Source: Marinobacter fonticola
GTDB taxonomy: Bacteria; Pseudomonadota; Gammaproteobacteria; Pseudomonadales; Oleiphilaceae
Reading direction: 5' to 3'
Length of the DNA: 64,000 bases
Assembly: GCF_008122265.1 (NCBI RefSeq)
Contig: NZ_CP043042.1
Coordinates: 186,001-250,000, forward strand
Position 1 is the first letter of the stretch. Each line of letters starts with the position of its first letter. Below the pieces are notes generated by a model, which saw only the letters and a program-made list of their open reading frames with translations, was not told the DNA's origin and made no database searches. Shown here one piece after another: positions 1-8,557 of the stretch. The translations under genes were made by a program, and so were the position numbers.

Positions 1-847
<847 letters not shown>

Positions 848-1081
848 AGTCGCTTCGGATGCTCAGTCGTTAGAGTTAAATTCAATTGTGGAGACAACAA
901 AGCGAATATGATGCTTATCGTGCTCCACATGCTGCGTTCAAGCTACTGTTATTCAAGCCTTGAGCGTGCAGCTGAAGTAATCTTTAGAGTTGTAATTATA
1001 TAGACCACGAAAGAAAAATCAAATTGAGCTAGGTTGCTGTTGTGTAAGTATGCAACCTTTTACCGGCGGTCAACCTTGAAT
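848..1081. promoter_or_regulatory. ectA upstream region
   Basis: 234 bp of AT-richer DNA between ectA and the end of the phosphoesterase-like gene, both on the minus strand. It must hold the osmoregulated ect promoter, but I cannot single out -35/-10 boxes with confidence. A short inverted repeat (AGGTTGC 1031-1037 with GCAACCT 1052-1058) may form a hairpin at the end of the upstream operon; it has no adjacent T-run on the minus strand, so I do not call it a terminator. Confidence 0.4.
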
Positions 1082-2035
1082 TCATAGGGTTCCGAGAGCC
1101 ATTCGGTGAGGCTCCAGCCCAGTGCCTTGCAGGATGCGCTGACGGTATGACAGCGCGGCGTCGCTGCCCTCGGGCCACCAGCGGTCGAAGAGTTCCAGCC
1201 AGCGCTCCAGATTGAACATGACCGGCACTAACGATACGGATAGATCCCCCTGGAGGACGGCCATAAGCGGTTCCACCGGCGATTCGCGAAACATCGGCAG
1301 GCTGATCCGGCTTACCAGGCCGCGCGCATCGCCGGTCAGGTTGCCCATGCCCGCAGAACCGTTATTGATGACCGTGTGTGCGCCGTCTTGCCAAATGGCA
1401 GGCAAGCAGGTGTGGGTACACGCCATCAGGTCGGCTCCAGTGCGTTCGAACCACTGTGCAACCGTTTTCTGGTGTGTCGATTGGCTTAGGTGCTCATGCG
1501 CCAGGCCCCAGCCGGCGAGGGATTCCGGGTCGCCGTGGAGAATAAGCAGCCGTTGCCCGGCCAGTGACAGGCAGCGCCAGCGTGGGGCATTCCGCAACCG
1601 GGACTGGATCGCCGGAAAGCTCCCGGCGACGGCCTGCAATTGCTGCATGATCCGGTTGGAACGCGCCACCACGCGACTGTCGACGAAGTCGGGATAAGCG
1701 CAGCCGCATCCCGCGTCCGGGCTGGGGTTGGATAGCTCGTACTCGACGTTGCCGAGGACGATATCGTGGGCTAAAACGCGGTGGTTGAAGTCTTCGAAGC
1801 CATCTACGGCGCGGTTGAACCAGTTGAAGTCGCCATTGAAGACGACCCGGACTCGCCGGCCGAGCGCCTGCTCCTTCTCCACAAGAGACTCGATGGCCTC
1901 CAGTGCCAGCGGATTGCCGTAGAGGCCACCGACGACGTAGAGCACGTCGGCGTCGAGACTTTCGGGTGCCTGGCACAGCTGTTCGGGCCGGTAGCGGTAG
2001 TGGATCGGACAACTGCGGCCGGGGCGACTATCCAT
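1082..2035 (-). CDS. Metallophosphoesterase-like protein with degenerate metal ligands
   Basis: 317 residues. The layout follows calcineurin-like phosphoesterases, but key ligands are replaced: motif I (normally GDxHGN) reads GGLYGN, motif III (GNH) reads GNVE and motif V (GHTH) reads CTHT, while NGDFNWF (motif II), LHGDP and VINNGSAG are kept. A Cys-rich CGCAYP lies between. It may be a pseudo-enzyme or use another metal set. The start at 2035 is chosen for GGGGAGA just upstream; a longer frame would overlap the symporter C-terminus. It is last in the run DUF547, radical SAM, symporter, this gene, 20 bp after the symporter stop. Substrate unknown. Confidence 0.7.
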   Translation of the reverse strand: MDSRPGRSCPIHYRYRPEQLCQAPESLDADVLYVVGGLYGNPLALEAIESLVEKEQALGRRVRVVFNGDFNWFNRAVDGFEDFNHRVLAHDIVLGNVEYELSNPSPDAGCGCAYPDFVDSRVVARSNRIMQQLQAVAGSFPAIQSRLRNAPRWRCLSLAGQRLLILHGDPESLAGWGLAHEHLSQSTHQKTVAQWFERTGADLMACTHTCLPAIWQDGAHTVINNGSAGMGNLTGDARGLVSRISLPMFRESPVEPLMAVLQGDLSVSLVPVMFNLERWLELFDRWWPEGSDAALSYRQRILQGTGLEPHRMALGTL

Positions 2036-2055
2036 CGATCGTATCTCCCCTGACG

Positions 2056-3459
2056 TTAATGGACGCGAGATACAGTTCGGCCACGGGCCAGACGCTGCAC
2101 GATAATCGGCAGGAAGAAGCCGGCGGTGCAGATCAGGATGCCCCAGGCGTTCACGCCCAACAGCGCGGCGTACTTGCCTTCGCCGATGGACCAGCTTGGC
2201 GGAATCAGTCCCGTGGCCAGCAAGACACCGAGCACGATGCCGCTCCAGAAACTGAGGTGGAAGCTCCACGGGGACCAGCGAGTGAAGCCGTAAAATAGAA
2301 ATACCGGGGCCAGACCCATGACCATGGTGCCGGAGATCGTGGTCGCCTTAAGAATGTCGGTACCGGCGAACATCGGCAGGTTGCCGAGGATGGCGAACGC
2401 GACCATGACGACCGCGCCGACGCGCATGGAGGGTAGTTGCTCCGTTACGCGCCTTACCAGTTTCGGCAAGTCCACGGCAATCGACTTGGCCAGAGACGTA
2501 AAGGTGGAATCCAGCGTCGAGCCGGCGGAGGTCATCATTACCACGCTCATGAAGAATAAGGCTGTCAGGCCCAGTGCCGCGCCCACGGCTGCCGGCGCGT
2601 TGCCATTGGTGTCAATGCCATTGAGTTGGGCGTGTACGCCGACGAGGCTGAAAATGAACACAGCAACGAAACCGAGCAGACCGGCGACCACGAAGCTTTT
2701 AAGCATGGTTTTTTCTTTGTTCACGAAGCCGCGGTCAGTGAGCACCGGATCATGGAACGGGTAGCTGAAGATCTGCAGACCGGCCACCAGCAGCAAATCG
2801 GCACCGGCATTGAGGCGGAAATCGCCGGTGGACAGCAGGGTGCCGGTATCATTGGCTGGAACGATCAGAAACAGCACCGCTGCCAGGAAGAAGACGAACA
2901 GCACGGCCTGGATGACATCGGTGAAGATCGAACTGCGCAGCCCGCCTTTGAGGCTGTATGCCAGCGTGAATGCAGTGAAGAGCATGGCGGCGGTGTAGTA
3001 CTGCCATTCACCGGGAAGCCCGAAATAGCCCCCGACCACCGCGGTATTGCTCCAGACTTCGTTGTACAGGCGGATCAGGATCGCAGCGGCAAACGCCAGC
3101 GCCGCCAGACGGCCAAAGCGGGAGGTGAGAAAGTCTTGTAGGCTCGTGGCGCCGGTCTGGGTACGAATCAGGTAAATGATGTAGCCTGCGACCGGTATCG
3201 ATAGCCAATAAGTGGCGTAGGCCAAGCCGCCGACAACACCGTAGGCTGCGCCCAGGTTAGCGGCGTTGGTTACCGATTTGGCAAAAATCCAGCTAATAAA
3301 GATGCTGGCCGTGAGTGACCATTGCCCCACCGGATTGCCGTGTTTATCCGCGCCACGGTAGAACGAGGCGGGATTGGTGCTGCGTGGCGACAGGGCATAC
3401 ATCACCACGCCATAAACGATAAGAAAGCCCCAGAACAGGCCCGCTTCGGCGAACGACAT
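2056..3459 (-). CDS. Sodium:solute symporter (SSS family)
   Basis: 467-residue inner-membrane protein of about 13 hydrophobic helices, of the LeuT-fold SSS family (PutP/PanF/SglT relatives), which import small solutes with Na+. Recognisable segments are SWIFAKSVTNAANLGAAYG in the second helix region and SLKGGLRSSIFTDVIQ, typical of this family. The substrate cannot be read from sequence. The ATG at 3459 is preceded by AAGGAA. It lies 72 bp after the radical SAM gene; that gap contains a GC-rich hairpin (GGCAG, then CTGCC, with inner CCGC/GCGG) without a T-run on the transcribed strand. Its place between a radical SAM enzyme and a phosphoesterase-like protein suggests uptake of the precursor or export of the product. 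Confidence 0.85.
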   Translation of the reverse strand: MSFAEAGLFWGFLIVYGVVMYALSPRSTNPASFYRGADKHGNPVGQWSLTASIFISWIFAKSVTNAANLGAAYGVVGGLAYATYWLSIPVAGYIIYLIRTQTGATSLQDFLTSRFGRLAALAFAAAILIRLYNEVWSNTAVVGGYFGLPGEWQYYTAAMLFTAFTLAYSLKGGLRSSIFTDVIQAVLFVFFLAAVLFLIVPANDTGTLLSTGDFRLNAGADLLLVAGLQIFSYPFHDPVLTDRGFVNKEKTMLKSFVVAGLLGFVAVFIFSLVGVHAQLNGIDTNGNAPAAVGAALGLTALFFMSVVMMTSAGSTLDSTFTSLAKSIAVDLPKLVRRVTEQLPSMRVGAVVMVAFAILGNLPMFAGTDILKATTISGTMVMGLAPVFLFYGFTRWSPWSFHLSFWSGIVLGVLLATGLIPPSWSIGEGKYAALLGVNAWGILICTAGFFLPIIVQRLARGRTVSRVH

Positions 3460-3531
3460 TGTTGAACGATTCCTTCTTTTATTTTTTTTCCGTGTTGTTG
3501 AGGCAGACCGCCGCTTAGCGGGCTGCCAGTA

Positions 3532-4494
3532 TCAGCCTGGAGCGCTACAGCTGGCGCCGAACCGGTAGCAGGCGAAGCAGCGGTGGTGGCGCAGCATGAT
3601 CCGTGTGTCCATGCTCTCTTTCAACGTGCCGCCCAGGTCGTAATCCGGATCGTCGTCCACCAGCGTACAGGCGTAGACCCGCACCCGGTCGTCCCTCTTC
3701 ACCAGCATGCGCGTGTACGTGCACATGAAATGCGACTGGCTTTCACGCGTGGGGTATTTCTCCATGCAGCTTTCGGTGATTTCCGGGCTGCCGTCGTCGG
3801 AGCCGGGCGTGCCGAAATCCGGGAAGGCGGTAAACGCCAGATCTTCGGGAATCGCCCATTCGCGAAAAATGGCCCGGAAGTCAGCCTCTACTTGCCCGGG
3901 ATCTTCGTCGTTATCGCTCTGACGGGCGATGGACACTTCAAAGCCGTTATCGTGCAGCCAGCGAATCCCTTCCAGCGCCTTGTCAAAACTGCCCGCGCCG
4001 CGATCGACGTCGTGGCGGGCGCGATCCGGGAAGTCCAGGCTGACGCGAAAGCGAACCGGAAACGGATTCTCCCGCAGGGGCAACAGTTGATGCGTGCGCT
4101 TGAGCAGCGGGTCCGTGGCATTGGTCAGCACAAAACAGGGCCGGTGCTGGCTAACGTAGTCCAAGATATTGATAAAATCGCGAATGACGAAAGGCTCGCC
4201 GCCGGTAAAGGAAAACTGCTCGACGCCCATTTCCAGCGCCTCGTGAATGAACGGCTTGACGTCGCTCAGCTTCATGCCTGGTATGCGGCCGTCGCCGGGA
4301 TGGGAGCCCTCCAGGCAAAAGGGGCAGGCCAAATTACATGCGGTGCCGGTATGTATCCACAGCTCTTTGAGCCGGTCGGCATCGATATAGCCGCGAGGCT
4401 CGCCTTCGCGGGTGTGGGTCCAGCTATCGATGTGGCGGGGCGCAACGACTTCCTTCGCCGGGATGCGCTGTAGGCCACCGGATATTACAGACAT
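3532..4494 (-). CDS. Radical SAM protein with C-terminal cysteine cluster
   Basis: 320 residues. CNLACPFC supplies the CX3CX2C [4Fe-4S] site (Cys53, 57, 60), followed by the SAM-binding GGEP motif (98-101). The last 65 residues hold further cysteines (FMC, YAC, CFAC, ASC) in a SPASM/twitch-like tail that could bind an auxiliary cluster. Such enzymes modify peptides or small molecules by radical chemistry in the cytoplasm; no precursor peptide gene is visible nearby. The start at 4494 is set by GGGAG and lies 2 bp from the DUF547 stop, so translation is probably coupled. A longer frame to 4680 only overlaps DUF547. I do not recognise a named subfamily. Confidence 0.8.
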   Translation of the reverse strand: MSVISGGLQRIPAKEVVAPRHIDSWTHTREGEPRGYIDADRLKELWIHTGTACNLACPFCLEGSHPGDGRIPGMKLSDVKPFIHEALEMGVEQFSFTGGEPFVIRDFINILDYVSQHRPCFVLTNATDPLLKRTHQLLPLRENPFPVRFRVSLDFPDRARHDVDRGAGSFDKALEGIRWLHDNGFEVSIARQSDNDEDPGQVEADFRAIFREWAIPEDLAFTAFPDFGTPGSDDGSPEITESCMEKYPTRESQSHFMCTYTRMLVKRDDRVRVYACTLVDDDPDYDLGGTLKESMDTRIMLRHHRCFACYRFGASCSAPG

Positions 4495-4496
4495 AA

Positions 4497-5303
4497 TTAC
4501 TCCCTTGTATTCTCGACGCTGTTCAACGACCAGTCGTAGTCGAGGTATTCGAATCCGGGTTTTTCTGTGTCGCGTGAGGACAGGGCGCCGGCTCCGGCAA
4601 GATGCTCCCGGTTCTTCAGAAGAAAGCCGCGTACCCCGTGAGGATAGCCGGACTCGGTGTTCCAGTCGTCGCCATACCATTTAAAGATGGACGAGATTTC
4701 AAACGTTCCCGTCACAGAGTTATAACGATTCCGTGACGAATCTGAGAGGAAGCGTCTGACCGCTTCATCCAACTGTGTGTCCAATGTTTCAGCGTTATAC
4801 GCATGTTTTGCCAAGGCGGGGCAACCAATGGAGGCGCAATTGACCGCCATATGGATGCGAGGTTCCGCAAACCATTCACGAATCATGTCGTGTTCTAACT
4901 CGTCTAAGCTGCGTTCCGATCCCAGTAGCGTAAAGAACCGTTTTGACCAGGGCGAGCCGAACAGGCCGCCGATATCCTTGATGGACTCCAAATCGGAAGC
5001 CTGGTCCAGGATCAGACGCACCGTAAAAGCGTTATAGGCGTTGATTAGAAAAGCCAGTTGCTGCCGGTCATTCCAGGCATCGAACTCCGTCCGTGCGACA
5101 TCGGACAACTCGGCCAGATAATCATTCAGCGGCGCTTGATCCTGACGCCATGCCGAGTAGTCCACTGCCGAGGATGTACCCTTGTTGATCCACTCGACAT
5201 GGCTCTGCAGCTCGCTTTCCCAAAGGCTGTGCGCATGGTCGAAGGGTGCGGCGCTCAAGCCGGTGGAGGTTAGGAAGGCCAGCAAAAACAGTAACTGTCG
5301 CAT
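4497..5303 (-). CDS. DUF547 domain-containing exported protein
   Basis: 268 residues with a signal peptide (MRQLLFLLAFLTSTGLSA, cleavage near 18-19), so periplasmic or secreted. DUF547 marks are AFLINAYNAFTVRLIL, VNCASIGCPAL with its conserved CX6C pair, ISSIFKWYGDDW and LDYDWSLN near the C-terminus. The biochemical role of DUF547 is not established. It heads the minus-strand operon DUF547, radical SAM, SSS symporter, phosphoesterase-like protein, and is divergent from the DUF3179 gene. A TGTAAC-N17-GTC motif lies 78 bp upstream of the start, suggesting an ECF sigma factor promoter. Confidence 0.85.
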   Translation of the reverse strand: MRQLLFLLAFLTSTGLSAAPFDHAHSLWESELQSHVEWINKGTSSAVDYSAWRQDQAPLNDYLAELSDVARTEFDAWNDRQQLAFLINAYNAFTVRLILDQASDLESIKDIGGLFGSPWSKRFFTLLGSERSLDELEHDMIREWFAEPRIHMAVNCASIGCPALAKHAYNAETLDTQLDEAVRRFLSDSSRNRYNSVTGTFEISSIFKWYGDDWNTESGYPHGVRGFLLKNREHLAGAGALSSRDTEKPGFEYLDYDWSLNSVENTRE

Positions 5304-5380
5304 ACGTCCGCATTCCAGTAGATGATTTGAAGCATACGTGCCTTGGGCAGGATTCGATGCATGGCGCTTGTGTAGTTACT

Positions 5381-5406
5381 GACACGAGGCCGGCCTGGAT
5401 GTTACA
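5381..5406 (-). promoter_or_regulatory. Candidate ECF-sigma promoter for the DUF547 operon
   Basis: On the minus strand TGTAAC (5406-5401) is followed after exactly 17 nt by GTC (5383-5381). The divergent DUF3179 gene carries the same pair at the same spacing. ECF sigma factors typically read an AAC-containing -35 and a GTC-containing -10 box, and an ECF sigma gene lies 1.5 kb away. Assignment to that sigma factor is inference. Confidence 0.5.
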
Positions 5407-5442
5407 GCCAGCCTCAAACCTGCGTATACCATCGCAGGCCCG

Positions 5443-5468
5443 TGTAACGCTCTCGGCTTGTGGGGGTC
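5443..5468 (+). promoter_or_regulatory. Candidate ECF-sigma promoter for the DUF3179 gene
   Basis: TGTAAC at 5443-5448 and GTC at 5466-5468, separated by 17 nt and lying 58 bp before the DUF3179 start. Same motif and spacing as on the opposite strand at 5406-5381. The two starts are only 37 bp apart, back to back, so the operons probably respond together. Confidence 0.5.
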
Positions 5469-5526
5469 TATTAAAAACAGGGAGTCCTCGCAAAGCCTTA
5501 TTGCTAAATCTGGAGGAGTGAGTCAC

Positions 5527-6474
5527 ATGCGCCCCGCAAGACGTTTTATCGCCTTTCTGCTGACCTGGCCAATCGTGACCGGTTTGATTGCTGCACCATT
5601 CAAGAATGGATTTGACCTGAGGGGTGCTCTGGTACCTCCCGAGGCCATCATAAGTGGCGGACCTCCACGGGACGGCATTCCCGCGTTGACCAATCCGTCG
5701 TTTGTGGAGCACGAGGTGGCCTCGCTTTGGCAGCCTGATGACATTGTACTCTCGGTAGAAACCGAGTCGGGCTCCAGGGCCTATCCGGTGGGCGTCCTGA
5801 ACTGGCATGAGCTGGCTAACGATACGATTGACGGCCAGCCGGTATTGATTAGCTTTTGCCCGCTATGCGGCACCGGCATGATTTTCGAGCGCAGGGTTGC
5901 GAACCGGACGCTAACGTTTGGTGTCTCGGGGCTGCTCTACAACAGCGATCTGCTGATGTATGACCACCAGACCGAATCGCTTTGGTCGCAAATTGGGGCG
6001 CGGGCGATTGCCGGTCCGCTGGCCGGTACGCGGCTGGAGCAGCGGCCCGTGCGCCACGAGCGCTGGCAAGCGTGGAAGGCACGGGTCGGGAATGCGGGGA
6101 AGGTGCTGTCGACCGACACGGGCTACTCGCGGGATTACCGACGTTCGCCCTACGGTGAGTACGACCACTCCGAAAGGCTCTATTTTCCGGTGTCGCACCA
6201 GAGTCGTCTGTATCACCCCAAGACCTTGGTGCTAGGCGGATCCTTCAAGGGTGAGCATAAAGCCTGGCCATTTCCGGAACTGGCCAAGACTGACGGCACG
6301 GTCAACGACCGGATTGGCGGCGAAGCGGTCGTGATCCATTACGATGCTACGGTGCCGACGGCTCGACTTTATCGCGCTTCGGGCGAGTTGCTGCCGGCGG
6401 TCCAGGCCTTCTGGTTCGCATGGTTTACGTTTCACCCGGAAACCGATGTATACACTCATGATCAGCCGGATTGA
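5527..6474 (+). CDS. DUF3179 domain-containing exported protein
   Basis: 315 residues with a signal peptide (MRPARRFIAFLLTWPIVTGLIAA). DUF3179 marks: SFCPLCGTGMIFER with a CX2C pair (Cys111, Cys114), LLYNSDLLMYDHQTESLWSQ and KAWPFPEL. The family has no settled biochemical function; the CX2C in an exported protein could bind metal or act in thiol redox. The start is fixed by the strong GGAGGAG 9 bp upstream; a longer reading from 5458 lacks such a site. It is divergent from the DUF547 operon, with matching candidate ECF promoters between them. Ends 43 bp before the convergent anti-sigma gene. Confidence 0.88.
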   Translation: MRPARRFIAFLLTWPIVTGLIAAPFKNGFDLRGALVPPEAIISGGPPRDGIPALTNPSFVEHEVASLWQPDDIVLSVETESGSRAYPVGVLNWHELANDTIDGQPVLISFCPLCGTGMIFERRVANRTLTFGVSGLLYNSDLLMYDHQTESLWSQIGARAIAGPLAGTRLEQRPVRHERWQAWKARVGNAGKVLSTDTGYSRDYRRSPYGEYDHSERLYFPVSHQSRLYHPKTLVLGGSFKGEHKAWPFPELAKTDGTVNDRIGGEAVVIHYDATVPTARLYRASGELLPAVQAFWFAWFTFHPETDVYTHDQPD

Positions 6475-6516
6475 AAAAATCCTGCCATCGGGCGCCTTGG
6501 ATGGCGTGTGGCAGGA

Positions 6517-6759
6517 TCACCTGGACCGATCATCAATCGCGTCAGTCACCGCCTGTTCAAGGCGCTCCAGGTAACTCTCATGGGCCTGACCGATGGCATG
6601 GCGCTCGATGATTTCTGTCGTCAGGCGAATATGGTTGATAAACGCCCTGCAGCGCCGGCACATCATCAGGTGGGCTCGCAAAGAGAGTCGCTTGAGCGGC
6701 TTGACTTCGTCATCAATGTAGTCGCTGGCAAGTAGCGCGATATCCTTGCACATCAACAT
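6517..6759 (-). CDS. Zinc-finger anti-sigma factor (ZAS type)
   Basis: 80 residues, soluble. It carries the HX3CX2C zinc site (His30, Cys34, Cys37) plus Cys4, the pattern of putative zinc-finger anti-sigma factors, which hold their sigma partner inactive until thiol oxidation or another signal releases it. The ATG at 6759 has AGGAG 8 nt upstream and overlaps the sigma gene stop by 7 bp, so the two are translationally coupled. No membrane segment is present, which points to a cytoplasmic signal. Confidence 0.8.
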   Translation of the reverse strand: MLMCKDIALLASDYIDDEVKPLKRLSLRAHLMMCRRCRAFINHIRLTTEIIERHAIGQAHESYLERLEQAVTDAIDDRSR

Positions 6760-7367
6760 TCGCCGGTCTCCTGAAAATGTTCCAGCATAAGAAAGATGCG
6801 TTGGCGGGCGCGATGAATCATGACCCTCAGATTAGACGGTGAAATCCGGAGAATGTTACAGATGTCCTCCGAGCATCGTTGGTGGGCTTCGTAGAGTATC
6901 AGCGCCGTTCTCTGGTTCTCGGGCAGCGACGATAGGTGTTTGTCGAGGCAATCCTTGAGAGCCTCGTTTTCAAGCCAGTGTTCGGCGGTCTCGTGGGTTT
7001 GCAGTCTGGGCGGTTGGGTCCAGCGTCCATTCCGACCAAATCGGGCGCCCAGGGTGGGGTCGAGAGCATCGGAAAAGTCCACGTTTATCTCCCGGTCAGC
7101 GGTGCGAACCGCGTTCTTGCAGCGGTTCGCCACTATCCGACACAGCCAGGTTTTAAGGGAGGATCGCCCCTCAAACGAGTCGATGGCGTCGATAATTTTA
7201 AGCCAGCACTCCTGCACGACATCTTCCGCTTTGTCGGGCGCGACGTAGCAACGAGCGACCGCCAGCATCGTCGGACTATAGGTACGTACGGCGAGACGAT
7301 AGGTAGCGGGGTCGCGGTCCTGCAAGCCAGCCAGCAAGTGCTCGTCGGTCGTCGAATCGGCGGTCAT
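6753..7367 (-). CDS. RNA polymerase ECF sigma-70 family factor
   Basis: 204 residues with the two ECF regions: sigma2 (VVQECWLKIIDAIDSFEGRSSLKTWL split over about 50-75) and sigma4 (LSSLPENQRTALILYEAHQR, then the helix-turn-helix around DICNILRISPSNLRVMIHRAR, about 150-195). The long linker around GARFGRNGRWTQPPRLQ is notable. It directs RNA polymerase to a small regulon and is presumably bound by the anti-sigma protein encoded immediately downstream. GGAG precedes the start. Likely targets, by proximity and motif, are the DUF547 and DUF3179 operons; I see no TGTAAC-N17-GTC in front of the sigma gene itself. Confidence 0.88.
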   Translation of the reverse strand: MTADSTTDEHLLAGLQDRDPATYRLAVRTYSPTMLAVARCYVAPDKAEDVVQECWLKIIDAIDSFEGRSSLKTWLCRIVANRCKNAVRTADREINVDFSDALDPTLGARFGRNGRWTQPPRLQTHETAEHWLENEALKDCLDKHLSSLPENQRTALILYEAHQRCSEDICNILRISPSNLRVMIHRARQRIFLMLEHFQETGEC

Positions 7368-7501
7368 GTCTTACACTCCATCATTCTGCGTGGCTGATGC
7401 CTGGAAACCCTCGAGTGCGACCTCTCGGTTATATTTGGGTTTGCGTGGCATAGCGCTGCTTCGTCGCATTTTGTATATATGAGTAATCGCCCAATATTAA
7501 T

Positions 7502-7554
7502 TTGAGCATCTGCTCAAGAATAGGTTAGCGTATCGGATATTGATCGTTCGCTCA
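7502..7554. promoter_or_regulatory. Pair of operator-like dyads between the sigma gene and the AhpD-like gene
   Basis: TTGAGCATCTGCTCAA (7502-7517) is a perfect 7-bp dyad with a 2-bp centre. A second 14-mer, TGATCGTTCGCTCA (7541-7554), shares 10 of 14 positions with TGAGCATCTGCTCA. Their starts are 38 bp apart. This is the look of a repressor or activator site (TetR-like dyads are similar) controlling the divergent genes; the regulator is not identified. Confidence 0.45.
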
Positions 7555-7606
7555 AAAATGGGGCAACGTTCAAGGTTGTGAACGAATGTCACAAGGAGGA
7601 TGCGTT

Positions 7607-8158
7607 ATGTCAGATTTCAAACTGCACGATCAGGGTTCGGCGCCGCAAGAAGCAAAGCCACTGCTGGAAAAGTCGCAGAAGGCTTTTGGTATGGTGCCCA
7701 GTCTGCACGCCATCATGGCGGAAGCGCCGGGCGTCCTGCAGGCATACCAGGAGCTCCACCAGCTGTTTCTGGAGACCAGCTTCGACAATGACGAAACCAC
7801 TGTGGTCTGGCAAACCATCAACGTCGAGCATGCCTGCCACTATTGCGTCCCCGCCCATACCGGCATTGCCAAGTCCATGAAGGTTTCGGACGACATTATC
7901 GACGCGCTGCGCGATGAAACGCCATTGCCTAGCGAGAAACTGGAGGCCCTGCGCACGTTCACCCTGGCAGTGGTTCGTAAGCGCGGTGAGGTTAATCGAG
8001 AAGACCTCGATGCATTCCATGCCGCCGGTTATGAACATCGGCATGTGCTCGAAGTGGTCCTTGGGCTCTCGCAAAAAGTGTTGAGCAACTACATCAACCA
8101 CATTGCGGAAACACCCATTGACGAGCCATTCAAAAAGTTCGAGTGGAAGAAGAGCTAG
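7607..8158 (+). CDS. Carboxymuconolactone decarboxylase/AhpD-like protein
   Basis: 183 residues. The AhpD-like redox motif EX2CX2CX3H is complete (Glu74, Cys77, Cys80, His84), so a peroxidase or thiol-redox role is more likely than ring-opening decarboxylation. Cytoplasmic, no signal peptide. The start at 7607 is set by AAGGAGG at good spacing. It is divergent from the ECF sigma/anti-sigma pair, with two dyads in the shared intergenic space. Proteins of this family often accompany stress ECF factors, which fits an oxidative-stress setting, but no direct proof is in the sequence. Confidence 0.85.
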   Translation: MSDFKLHDQGSAPQEAKPLLEKSQKAFGMVPSLHAIMAEAPGVLQAYQELHQLFLETSFDNDETTVVWQTINVEHACHYCVPAHTGIAKSMKVSDDIIDALRDETPLPSEKLEALRTFTLAVVRKRGEVNREDLDAFHAAGYEHRHVLEVVLGLSQKVLSNYINHIAETPIDEPFKKFEWKKS

Positions 8159-8200
8159 TATCCACCCTTTCCAGGCGGTAACACCACGCGTGCTACGAAC

Positions 8201-8228
8201 GAGGCCCTGTCGCTCATGTCAGGGCCTC
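8201..8228 (+). terminator. Hairpin after the AhpD-like gene
   Basis: GAGGCCCTG (8201-8209) pairs with CAGGGCCTC (8220-8228) and can be extended by CCAGGC (8171-8176) with GCCTGG (8232-8237). Stable and well placed 40 bp after the stop, but without a clear T-run. Confidence 0.5.
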
Positions 8229-8314
8229 TCTGCCTGGATTAGCGTCTTCAGAGTGTTAAGTCCTTTAAGTACCCCCTTTCTCTAAAATGCACTAAGGCAA
8301 GCGAGCACATGTTT

Positions 8315-8331
8315 CTCACCATTTCGGTGCA
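8315..8331. promoter_or_regulatory. Candidate NtrC site upstream of aapJ
   Basis: CTCACC-N5-GGTGCA matches the NtrC consensus TGCACC-N5-GGTGCA at 10 of 12 positions, about 165 bp upstream of the sigma-54 promoter. A further half-site TGCACC lies at 8393-8398. Placement is normal for an enhancer. Confidence 0.5.
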
Positions 8332-8493
8332 ATTCTGATATTTTCTCCTATCCTGTACTGAGGATTTCATTATTGGGCAGGTTATCGAACCCTGCACCAA
8401 TCGAGGGCGGTATCCCTTTAATATGAAGTCTGAAGGCAGTGGTTTTGCGCGATAGCGTAAGCTAAATAAAACAAAATCAATAACCTGCAAAGT

Positions 8494-8510
8494 TTGGCTT
8501 AGGCCTTGCT
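8494..8510 (+). promoter_or_regulatory. Sigma-54 promoter of aapJQMP
   Basis: TTGGCTTAGGCCTTGCT has GG at -24 and GC at -12 separated by exactly 10 nt and keeps the TTGCT of the consensus. It lies 48 bp before the aapJ start. With the NtrC-like site upstream it predicts induction under nitrogen limitation. Confidence 0.65.
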
Positions 8511-8557
8511 GATGCGGGAGTGCTATGCACACAACCGATATTCGGAGGCAACCTATA

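Noticed and set aside
3460..3531. Terminator between radical SAM and symporter genes
   Set aside because: A GC-rich hairpin exists, but on the transcribed strand it is followed by A-rich rather than T-rich sequence.
1082..5303. Arsenosugar (ArsS-type) radical SAM cluster
   Set aside because: DUF547 and radical SAM genes occur together in some arsenic loci, but no arsM, ars genes or DUF3641 tail are seen here.
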